64,000 bases of DNA. Source: Longivirga sp036510975 (lineage in GTDB: Bacteria > Actinomycetota > Actinomycetes > S36-B12 > CAIYMF01). Position 1 is the first letter of the stretch, and each line of letters begins with the position of its first letter. A program made the translations under genes and the position numbers. The notes under the pieces are model-generated. The model was not told the origin of the DNA. It was given only the letters and a program-made list of their open reading frames with translations, and made no database searches. Location of the stretch: assembly GCA_036510975.1 (NCBI GenBank), contig DATCCY010000065.1, positions 1 through 64,000 of the forward strand, given 5' to 3'. This document shows, piece after piece, positions 57,411-64,000 of the stretch.

Positions 57411-57989
57411 GTGCTCGACTCCCCCATCACTCCGGTGCCGCTGACCTTCCGCGGATACGTCCTCGACGTCGCGACCGCAGACGACGTCGATGCCGTCGTG
57501 GCCGCGTTCGCCGATCCCGACATCGCGTTGTGGAACCCGGGAGCACGCCGACCCGGCAGCACCGAGCGCGAACGCGCGGCGCTCTGGGTCGAGGACCGCA
57601 TGTCGTGGTCGCCCGACCACTGCTCGTGGGTGGTGCGCGACCCGTCCGGGCGGCTCGTCGGCCAGGTGTCGATCCACTCGATGGACGAGGAGATCGGCAG
57701 CGGCGAGATCGGCTACTGGCTCGCTCCGTCCGGCCGCGGCAGAGGAGTCGGTGCCGCCGCGGTGGACGCGGCGACGCGGTTCGCGTTCGACGCCGTCGGT
57801 CTCGCCCGCATCGAGCTCTTCCACGCGGTGGAGAACGAGCCGTCGTGCCGGCTCGCGACCCGCTGCGGCTACCTGATCGAGGGCACGGCGCGCCAGAGCT
57901 TCATCTACGGCGACGGCCTGCGCCACGACGAGCACCTCCACGCACGGCTCGCCTCCGACGACGTCGCGACGTTCGAGCTCCTGGGCTGA
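57411..57989 (+). CDS. GNAT-family acetyltransferase (RimJ-like)
   Basis: The 192-residue protein has the acceptor-domain LTFRGYVLDVATADDVDAVVAAFADPDIALWNP, then GEIGYWLAPSGRGRGVGAAAVDAATRFAF (acetyl-CoA loop) and RIELFHAVENEPSCRLATRCGY. It looks like RimJ/RimL N-terminal acetyltransferases. Acceptor unknown. It diverges from the VOC gene. Confidence 0.83.
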   Translation: MLDSPITPVPLTFRGYVLDVATADDVDAVVAAFADPDIALWNPGARRPGSTERERAALWVEDRMSWSPDHCSWVVRDPSGRLVGQVSIHSMDEEIGSGEIGYWLAPSGRGRGVGAAAVDAATRFAFDAVGLARIELFHAVENEPSCRLATRCGYLIEGTARQSFIYGDGLRHDEHLHARLASDDVATFELLG

Positions 57990-58014
57990 CCGGGGCCGCT
58001 CGGGCGCGGTCGGG

Positions 58015-59031
58015 TCAGGGCGTCGACACCGACTCGACGCACGTCGTCGAGCCGGCCGGACAGACCCGGGTGCCGCCCACGACGAGCCGGATCACCAGGT
58101 CGGCGCTGGACATGCCCGCGTCGTTGAGCTCCTTGCGCAGCATCGCCGCGTCGATGTCGGGCGGCGGGCCGAGTGCCGTGACGGAGATCGTGCCGTTCTG
58201 GGCCGACACCAAAGCGACCTGCCATCCCGCCCGGGTCGCCCAGTCCTGCGCGATCGGCGTCGCCCTGGCCTGCAACCGCTGGTCGGCGGCGACGTTGGCC
58301 GAACCGACGCCGAGCGGGACCAGGACCACGACGACGAGGATGGCGACGGTCGCGAGAGCGCGACCGCTCATCTTCGCCACGGGATAGCCCGAGCGACGCG
58401 CCGCGTCACGCACCTTGTAGAGGAGCAGCACCACCGTGCCGGTGACGATGATCGCGGCGACGTTGGTGCCGAACAGCAGGAGCGCCTGCATGGCGTCGCC
58501 GTAGCGCTGCACCTGGAGCAGGAGCCCTACGACGGCGAGCGGCGGCACGAGCGAGATGGCGATGGCCACGCCGGGCAGCGTGTCGGAGATGTCGGAGCGC
58601 ACGAGGGCGAACGCGCCGACGAGGCCCGTGGCGAGCGCGGCGACGAGGTCGATGAACCGCGGGCTGATGCGCGCCGCCACCTGCGTGTTGGTGGCGTAGT
58701 CGTCCGGCGGGTGCACGACCACGCCGATCACGTACGCGATCGCGATGACGGCCAGCGCCCCGAGGATCACCAGGAGCACGCTGCGCACCAACGGACGGTG
58801 GTTGGCCAGAACGAGGCCGACCGCGACACCGAGGATCGGCGTCATCAACGGGGCCACGATCATGGCGCCGATGACCGTGGCGGTGGAGTCAGCCACGACG
58901 CCTGCTGTCGCGATCACCGACGCGAGGATCAGCAGTGCCCAGAACCGGGTCGACGACCGGCTCCGCAGCTCCGGCTCGATGAAGACCGCGGTCGTCATCC
59001 GCTCGATGTCGGTGTCCGTGATCGTGCCCAT
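58015..59031 (-). CDS. DUF389 membrane protein
   Basis: The 338-residue protein has about six helices, with the DUF389 hallmark VVADSTATVIGAMIVAPLMTPILG in the first pair and GALAVIAIAYVIGVVV next. A C-terminal soluble part (VALVSAQNGTISVTALG) and a Cys-containing tail (RVCPAGSTTCVE) follow. Function unknown; such proteins resemble channels or transporters. The start has GGAGGTGGC directly upstream. Confidence 0.85.
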   Translation of the reverse strand: MGTITDTDIERMTTAVFIEPELRSRSSTRFWALLILASVIATAGVVADSTATVIGAMIVAPLMTPILGVAVGLVLANHRPLVRSVLLVILGALAVIAIAYVIGVVVHPPDDYATNTQVAARISPRFIDLVAALATGLVGAFALVRSDISDTLPGVAIAISLVPPLAVVGLLLQVQRYGDAMQALLLFGTNVAAIIVTGTVVLLLYKVRDAARRSGYPVAKMSGRALATVAILVVVVLVPLGVGSANVAADQRLQARATPIAQDWATRAGWQVALVSAQNGTISVTALGPPPDIDAAMLRKELNDAGMSSADLVIRLVVGGTRVCPAGSTTCVESVSTP

Positions 59032-59135
59032 GCCACCTCCTGTGCTCGGCACCATCGTGGTGCGCGGACGTCCGGGCCGCGGACAGGCACGCCGAAGCGG
59101 AGGCGGCACCGCGGTTTCTCGGGTAGGAAGGCCCC

Positions 59136-59867
59136 ATGTGCCACGACGACGACAGCCGACCGCCCAGCCCACCAGTGGTCGGGGAGGTGGCGGGCCACGG
59201 GGTCGTCACCCTCACCGCGGCCGACGGGAACGCGTTCGCGGCCTACCAGGCGGTGCCGGCGAGCCCCAACGGGCGCAACGTCGTGATCCTCCCGGACGTC
59301 CGTGGCCTGCACCCGTACTACGAGGCGCTCGCGGTCCGGTTCGCCGAGGCCGGCTTCCACGCCGTCGCCCTCGACTACTTCGGTCGCAGCCAGGGCGTCG
59401 GGCAGCGCGCGGACGGTTTCGACTGGCAGTCGGAGATCGGCACTCTCACCCCGGCGTCGGTCACGGCCGATGCCCGCGCCGCCGCGGAGCATGTGCGCTC
59501 GCTCAACGGCGGCCCGACGTTCAGCGTCGGCTTCTGCTTCGGCGGCTCGCACTCGTGGCGGCTGTCGGCCACGGACATCGGCTTCGCCGGCTGCGTCGGG
59601 TTCTACGGCCGACCGCCGATGGTGGAGGACGTCGTGGACGAGATGCGCAAGCCGCTCCTGCTGCTCGTCGGCGGCAACGACCAGGCCACCCCGGTCGCCG
59701 ACTTCGAGGCGCTCGACGCCCGGCTCACCGCGCGCGGCCTCGACCACGAGATGTACGTCTACGACGGCGCACCGCACTCGTTCTTCGACCGCGCGTTCGC
59801 GGAGTGGAAGCCGGCGTGCGACGACGCCTGGGCGCGGATCCTCGCCTTCACGGACCGGCTCGGCTGA
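59136..59867 (+). CDS. Dienelactone hydrolase family protein
   Basis: The 243-residue alpha/beta hydrolase has the Cys nucleophile in VGFCFGGSHS (near residue 133), LLLLVGGNDQATPVADFEAL with the catalytic Asp, and the His in GAPHSFFDRAF. This is the intact counterpart of the frameshifted member at 3.2-3.9 kb. Members hydrolyse dienelactone or other small esters. It is followed three bases later by the next gene, so the two are likely coupled. Confidence 0.85.
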   Translation: MCHDDDSRPPSPPVVGEVAGHGVVTLTAADGNAFAAYQAVPASPNGRNVVILPDVRGLHPYYEALAVRFAEAGFHAVALDYFGRSQGVGQRADGFDWQSEIGTLTPASVTADARAAAEHVRSLNGGPTFSVGFCFGGSHSWRLSATDIGFAGCVGFYGRPPMVEDVVDEMRKPLLLLVGGNDQATPVADFEALDARLTARGLDHEMYVYDGAPHSFFDRAFAEWKPACDDAWARILAFTDRLG

Positions 59868-59870
59868 GGG

Positions 59871-60572
59871 GTGCCCTTCTTCGCCGAGCTGACGCCGCCC
59901 GAGCCGGAGCAGCTGCACCCGCAGGCCTACTTCGACCACCCGTGGTCGAGGCCCGAGCACTGGCTGCCCGGTGTCGCCAACGTGGGTGCGGTGATCGGCC
60001 GCACCGACGACACCGCTGTGCGGCTGACGTTCCTCGACGCCTACCCGCGCGGTGCGAGCTTCCAGGTCCGCGCCCTGCTGCGCCCCGGCAGCGCCGAGGT
60101 CCTCCACCACCAGCACCCGATGCCGTTCGTCGGCGACCTGCGGGTCGGCATGCAGTGGCCCGACGGCCGCCGCGTCGAGTCGTCGAACGACTGGCACCCC
60201 AGCATGCACGGGCAGGAGGCCGGCGCCGCGGACGACTTCCACCTGGCGATGTACGGCGGCGGCGGAGGCGGCCTCAGCTGGGCGTGGGACGCCTGGATCT
60301 GGCCGCTGCCACCGTCAGGACCGGTGACGCTCTACTGCCGCTGGGACGGACGCGGGATCCCCGAGACGGCGACGGTCCTCGACCTCACCGCGCTGGTCGA
60401 CGCAGCCGACCACGCCGAGGAGCTCTGGCCGCTCCCGCCCGTCCCCGAGGACGGGGCCTCCGGCTGGACGTCTTACTCCCCCATGGGAACCACGTTCACG
60501 GCGGTGGCTCCCGAGGCAGGCGACGCCGACCCGTCAGGGGACCGACCGGATCCGGGTGACGAGCACGGCTGA
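59871..60572 (+). CDS. Protein of unknown function downstream of dienelactone hydrolase
   Basis: The 233-residue protein starts at a GTG three bases after the hydrolase stop. It is Trp-rich and beta-leaning (LTFLDAYPRGASFQVRALLRP, LSWAWDAWIWPLPPSGPVTLY, YCRWDGRGIPETATVLDLTAL) with a Gly-rich loop. I know similar-looking proteins only as hypotheticals. Its last 39 bases overlap the convergent MFS gene. Confidence 0.6.
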   Translation: MPFFAELTPPEPEQLHPQAYFDHPWSRPEHWLPGVANVGAVIGRTDDTAVRLTFLDAYPRGASFQVRALLRPGSAEVLHHQHPMPFVGDLRVGMQWPDGRRVESSNDWHPSMHGQEAGAADDFHLAMYGGGGGGLSWAWDAWIWPLPPSGPVTLYCRWDGRGIPETATVLDLTALVDAADHAEELWPLPPVPEDGASGWTSYSPMGTTFTAVAPEAGDADPSGDRPDPGDEHG

Positions 60573-61802
60573 GAGCAGCGTGATCACCGCGGTGATCAGG
60601 TAGAGACCGGTGTAGCCCGTCGCCCCCGTCACGATGGGAGCCGCGATCACGGGCGCCAGAACCTGCGGCGCCGCGTTCGCGATGTTGATGACGCCGAGGT
60701 CGCGACCGCGGTCGATCGCCGTGGGCAGCACCTGCGTAACGAGCGCCTGGTCGACCGCGAGGTAGATGCCGTAGCCGAGACCGAGGATCAACGCCGCCAC
60801 CATCGCGGCGCTGAAGATCGGGAAGAACGCGAGGATCACGGCGGAGAACGCCATCACGACCGTCGACCAGATCACGTAGATCTTGCGCCGGCCCGAGCGG
60901 TCGCTGATCCGGCCGGCCACCACCGCGGTGATGATCGTGCCGAGGGCGTAGAGCGCGACGAGCACGGTCTGGCCGCCTGCGGGGTCGGAGTACTTCACGG
61001 CGTCCTGCAGGAAGTAGAGCAGGTAGAGCGTGGCCAGCGCGTTGCCGAGCTGCATGAGGAAGCGGGTGATCCACGCCCAGCCGAAGTCCGGGTAGAGCCG
61101 CGGGCTCACCCAGAAGCCCTTCACGAACGTGAGGAGGTGGAAGGGCTCGCGCTCCTCGACCGGCAGCGGGATGTCCTTGATCCGCAGGACGAACGGCAGC
61201 ACGAGTAGCACGAGGAGGATCGCGATCAGCACCGCACCCGGGACGAGCGGTCGTACGACGATGGACACGAGCGCGACGCCGAGCACGATCCCGACCGTCT
61301 GCGCGAGACCCACCCAGCCCGACACGAAGCCGCGCTGACGCACCGGCACCTGGTCGGGGATGGTCGCGGTCAGCCCGGCGTAGGCGCCGTTGATGGTGGC
61401 CTGGCAGAACCCCCACACGACCGCGAGGCCGAGCACGGTCGACTGCAGGCACAGCGCCACGATGCCGAGCGCCCCCAGCATCGCGCCGTAGAGCACCCAG
61501 GGCTTGCGCCGTCCCAGGCGGGAGGTGGTGCGGTCGGACAGGGCGCCGGCGAGCGGGTTGCCGATCACCGACATGAGCGCGCCGACACCGAGGATCCAGC
61601 CGAGCGTCGCCTCCTTGCTCGTCGGCGAGACCTGCTCCGACAGACGCGGCAGGAGGCTGGTGATCGGCGCGTAGAACGCCAGCATGATGCCGAGGTTCGC
61701 CAGGACGACCGCGCTGATGTATCCGCGGCGTACGTCCGAGGTCGGCTCGCGCAGGGCGAGCGGCAGCGTCGCTGACGAGGCCGCGCCGTCCGCCGAGCTC
61801 AC
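60534..61802 (-). CDS. MFS transporter (sugar-type)
   Basis: The 422-residue protein has 12 predicted helices with NPLAGALSDRTTSRLGRRKPWVLYGA as motif A and AGRISDRSGRRKIYVIW in the second half, the latter two as in glycoside/pentoside-proton symporters (GPH-like). Its GTG start overlaps the beta-glucosidase stop (GTGA), so it is co-translated and probably imports the glucoside. Confidence 0.85.
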   Translation of the reverse strand: MSSADGAASSATLPLALREPTSDVRRGYISAVVLANLGIMLAFYAPITSLLPRLSEQVSPTSKEATLGWILGVGALMSVIGNPLAGALSDRTTSRLGRRKPWVLYGAMLGALGIVALCLQSTVLGLAVVWGFCQATINGAYAGLTATIPDQVPVRQRGFVSGWVGLAQTVGIVLGVALVSIVVRPLVPGAVLIAILLVLLVLPFVLRIKDIPLPVEEREPFHLLTFVKGFWVSPRLYPDFGWAWITRFLMQLGNALATLYLLYFLQDAVKYSDPAGGQTVLVALYALGTIITAVVAGRISDRSGRRKIYVIWSTVVMAFSAVILAFFPIFSAAMVAALILGLGYGIYLAVDQALVTQVLPTAIDRGRDLGVINIANAAPQVLAPVIAAPIVTGATGYTGLYLITAVITLLSAVLVTRIRSVP

Positions 61803-63205
61803 GCCGGGCCGCCGAGGAACGCGCGGTACCACGAGTAGGACAGCTTCGGGATCCGCCGTTGCGTCGGGTAGTCGACGAAGATCAGGCCGAACCGCTTCGC
61901 GTAGCCCTCGGCCCACTCGAAGTTGTCCGTGAGCGACCACACGAAGTACCCGGTGACGTCGACGCCCTCGTCGCGCGCGGTGCACACCGCGGCGATGTGC
62001 GAGCGGAGGTACTCGACCCGGCGCGGGTCGTCGACGTGCGCGACGTCGCCACCCGGTGCCTCCACGAGCTCGTCGTGGAAGGCGGCCCCGTTCTCGGTGA
62101 CCATGACCGGCGGAAGCGCGTCGCCGTAGCGCGCCTTCTCCCCGACGAGCAGCGCACGCAGGCCGTCCGGCACGACGGGCCAGCCCATATCGGTGGTCTC
62201 GTACCCGTCCATCGCCGTGATCTCGAACGGGAACGGGTTGCCCTCTCCCGGCGCCTTCACCAGCGTCGGGTTGTAGTAGTTGACGCCGAGCACGTCGAGC
62301 GGTGCCCCGATGACCGCGAGGTCGCCGTCCAGCACGCACGAGCGGTCCATCGGCGCGCCCACGGCCTCGGGGTCGGGGTAGCGCCCGAGCAGGACCGGGT
62401 CCATGTAGAGCCGGTTCTGGATCGCGTCCATCGCCTCCGCCGCGCGGCCGTCCTCCTCCGTGTCGCTCACGGCCAGCACAGGCGACAGGTTGTGCGTGAT
62501 GCCGACCCGGGCGTTGGTGACCGCCGCGCGCACGGCCTGCATCGCGAGGCCGTGACCGAGCAGCACGTGGTGCGTCGCGGGGAAGGAGTCGAAGAGCAGG
62601 AGCTTCCCGGGCGCATGCGTGCCGAGCGCGTAGCCGAACGTGCTCACGACCACGGCCTCGTTGACCGTGATCCAGGTGTGCACGCGATCACCGAGGCGCT
62701 GGGCGACGATCGAGGCGTAGTCGCCGAAGTGGTAGGCCGTGTCGCGGTTCAGCCATCCGCCGTCGTCCTCGAGCGCCTGCGGCAGGTCCCAGTGGTAGAG
62801 CGTGAGCGTCGGCGCGATCCCGTGCGCGAGCAGCTGGTCCACGAGTCGGTCGTAGAAGTCGAGCCCGCGCGCCTCGACGCCTCCGGTGCCGGTGGGCCGC
62901 ACCCGCGGCCACGACACGGAGAACCGGTAGGCGTTGACGCCGAGCCCGGCCATGAGCGCGACGTCCTCGGGCATCCGGACGTAGTGGTCGCAGGCGACGT
63001 CGCCGTTCTCGTCGCGGGCGATCTTCCCCGGCAGGTGGCTGAAGGTGTCCCAGATGGACGCGCCCTTGCCGTCCGCGGTCGGGGAGCCCTCGATCTGGTA
63101 GGACGCGGTCGCAGTGCCCCAGAGGAAGTCGGCGGGGAACGCGCTGCGGTCGCGTCCGTCGGACAGGGTCCCTGGCTGTCCCGGGACCCACGGAGTCGTC
63201 GTCAT
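61799..63205 (-). CDS. GH1 beta-glucosidase
   Basis: The 468-residue GH1 enzyme has the N-terminal FPADFLWGTATASYQIEGSP, acid/base Glu in HTWITVNEAVV (NEA rather than the usual NEP) and the nucleophile Glu in PVMVTENGAAFHD. The aglycone-side WSLTDNFEWAEGY marks substrate binding. It hydrolyses terminal beta-glucosides or related sugars. It forms an operon with the MFS transporter. The ATG at 63205 precedes the usual start of the fold. Confidence 0.92.
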   Translation of the reverse strand: MTTTPWVPGQPGTLSDGRDRSAFPADFLWGTATASYQIEGSPTADGKGASIWDTFSHLPGKIARDENGDVACDHYVRMPEDVALMAGLGVNAYRFSVSWPRVRPTGTGGVEARGLDFYDRLVDQLLAHGIAPTLTLYHWDLPQALEDDGGWLNRDTAYHFGDYASIVAQRLGDRVHTWITVNEAVVVSTFGYALGTHAPGKLLLFDSFPATHHVLLGHGLAMQAVRAAVTNARVGITHNLSPVLAVSDTEEDGRAAEAMDAIQNRLYMDPVLLGRYPDPEAVGAPMDRSCVLDGDLAVIGAPLDVLGVNYYNPTLVKAPGEGNPFPFEITAMDGYETTDMGWPVVPDGLRALLVGEKARYGDALPPVMVTENGAAFHDELVEAPGGDVAHVDDPRRVEYLRSHIAAVCTARDEGVDVTGYFVWSLTDNFEWAEGYAKRFGLIFVDYPTQRRIPKLSYSWYRAFLGGPA

Positions 63206-63285
63206 GGCGCGCACGATGCCATGTCGGGTGGGTGTTTCGCTGCCCGCGCCCCGAGGTCGTAGCGGCGGGTCGGCGCGGGCCGTGG

Positions 63286-63996
63286 TCAGGCCTTCGGCAC
63301 CACGATCGTCCGCGCCACTTTGTCGTGCAGCGCCTGGCGCCACGGTTTGTCCCACAGCGGCCAGAGGCAGTCGACGATGAGCAGCAGGCCTCCGGCGATC
63401 ACGCTGAAGACCTCGAACACGGCCCAGCGCGAGAGCACCTGCCCCCAGGCCAGCGGCCCGTCGGCGGCGAAGGGCCGGATCCGGATGCCCAGGGCGCGCT
63501 TGCCGATCGTGCGCCCCCACCGTTTGTTCTGCGGCACCTGGTAGAGGAACGACACCAGGACCGAGATGACGGTGATGCTCGTGGACACCGCCAGCAGGTC
63601 GCCCTGCAGCGCTGTCATCGCCTCCTGCGAGGGCGCGGAGCCGTCGACCGGCACGGCGTCGACGAAGCGCGCCACCGCCGGCCAGACGAGCCACATGACG
63701 AAGGGCAGCGCGATGACCCCCTCGATCAGCGAGTCGAGGATCCGGGCGGCGGCCCGCTGCGGCCAGGTCGCGAGCGGGATCGGTGCGACGGGGTCGCCCG
63801 GCCCGGCGCCGTACGCCGTGCCGGGGTGCGGAGCCGGCGCAGCGGACGGCGGCGGAGGCAGCGGCACCCGCATCCCGGGTGCGTCGGAGGTCGGAGCGGT
63901 GGTGGCGACGGACGCCGAGGCACCCCAGCGCTCGCCGTCCCACCACCGGACGTACCCACCGCTGGAGAACGGGTCGGGGTACCACCCCGGCTCCAT
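63286..63996 (-). CDS. RDD-family membrane protein with DUF2510 N-terminus
   Basis: The 236-residue protein has an N-terminal DUF2510 segment (GWYPDPFSSGGYVRWWDGERW), a Pro-rich linker (PLPPPPSAAPAPHPG), then an RDD domain with three helices (ILDSLIEGVIALPFVMWLVW, TSITVISVLVSFLYQV, VFEVFSVIAGGLLLIVDC). The conserved RIRPFAADG and KRWGRTIGKRALG fit RDD. Function unknown, possibly transport. The start may lie beyond 63996, outside the window. Confidence 0.8.
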   Translation of the reverse strand: MEPGWYPDPFSSGGYVRWWDGERWGASASVATTAPTSDAPGMRVPLPPPPSAAPAPHPGTAYGAGPGDPVAPIPLATWPQRAAARILDSLIEGVIALPFVMWLVWPAVARFVDAVPVDGSAPSQEAMTALQGDLLAVSTSITVISVLVSFLYQVPQNKRWGRTIGKRALGIRIRPFAADGPLAWGQVLSRWAVFEVFSVIAGGLLLIVDCLWPLWDKPWRQALHDKVARTIVVPKA

Positions 63997-64000
63997 CGCC

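Overview
The window is high-GC DNA from an actinobacterium. Several features point there: GTG starts and 4-bp ATGA/GTGA gene overlaps are common; F420-type flavin enzymes recur (LLM-class oxidoreductase, DDN-like and PPOX-like proteins); and the run clpS, DUF2017, mec, cysO, cysM, murI, MBL hydrolase, rph, rdgB follows the order known from Mycobacterium tuberculosis. A Nocardioides-like member of Propionibacteriales is plausible, but this is inference from gene content only.

Layout. 1-2175 looks like the end of an integrated element: a partial excisionase-like HTH gene, an MNT/HEPN pair, and a broken toxin with an intact RHH antitoxin. It abuts a 3' tRNA-Lys fragment (2176-2217) followed by a terminator. 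2.5-10 kb holds flavin enzymes, an S51 peptidase, two frameshifted genes (dienelactone hydrolase, CPBP protease) and an atypical pyruvate-kinase-like operon. 10-15.3 kb is a six-gene, fully overlapping operon (sugar-epimerase-like protein, Tat-exported nitroreductase-like protein, membrane proteins, ABC exporter). 15.3-16.1 kb has no gene I can support. 16-18.5 kb carries small membrane proteins and a hydrolase.

18.5-31 kb is the main catabolic locus, a complete phenol meta-cleavage pathway. A multicomponent diiron phenol hydroxylase (dmpLMNOP-like, + strand) diverges from ferredoxin plus catechol 2,3-dioxygenase (- strand). An IclR regulator follows, then dmpEFGHIC-like lower-pathway genes. 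Phenol is hydroxylated to catechol and cleaved to 2-hydroxymuconic semialdehyde. The dehydrogenase, tautomerase and decarboxylase then give 2-oxopent-4-enoate, and hydratase, aldolase and acylating aldehyde dehydrogenase finish at pyruvate and acetyl-CoA. No semialdehyde hydrolase (dmpD) is present. The palindrome GTTCC-N7-GGAAC occurs at both control regions and is a candidate operator for the IclR protein.

31-41.5 kb: a chemoreceptor, assorted envelope proteins, a Ni/Co permease, a peroxiredoxin, and a persulfide-type control unit. That unit is a CsoR/CstR-like repressor, a CoA-disulfide reductase-rhodanese fusion, a TACCCC-CT-GGGGTA operator and a divergent MFS transporter. A ladder of three 8-codon mini-ORFs joined by ATGA overlaps lies between the reductase and the repressor. 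41.5-48.3 kb: tRNA-Leu and the conserved cysteine/murI/rph block. 48.3-54 kb: a class V aminotransferase, an intergenic region with three palindromes, and a secreted GH18 protein with modules inserted in its catalytic domain. 53.4-56.8 kb: homogentisate pathway (hmgA, an unknown, fahA). 57-64 kb: VOC and GNAT proteins, DUF389, an intact dienelactone hydrolase, a GH1 beta-glucosidase with its MFS transporter, and an RDD membrane protein at the right edge.
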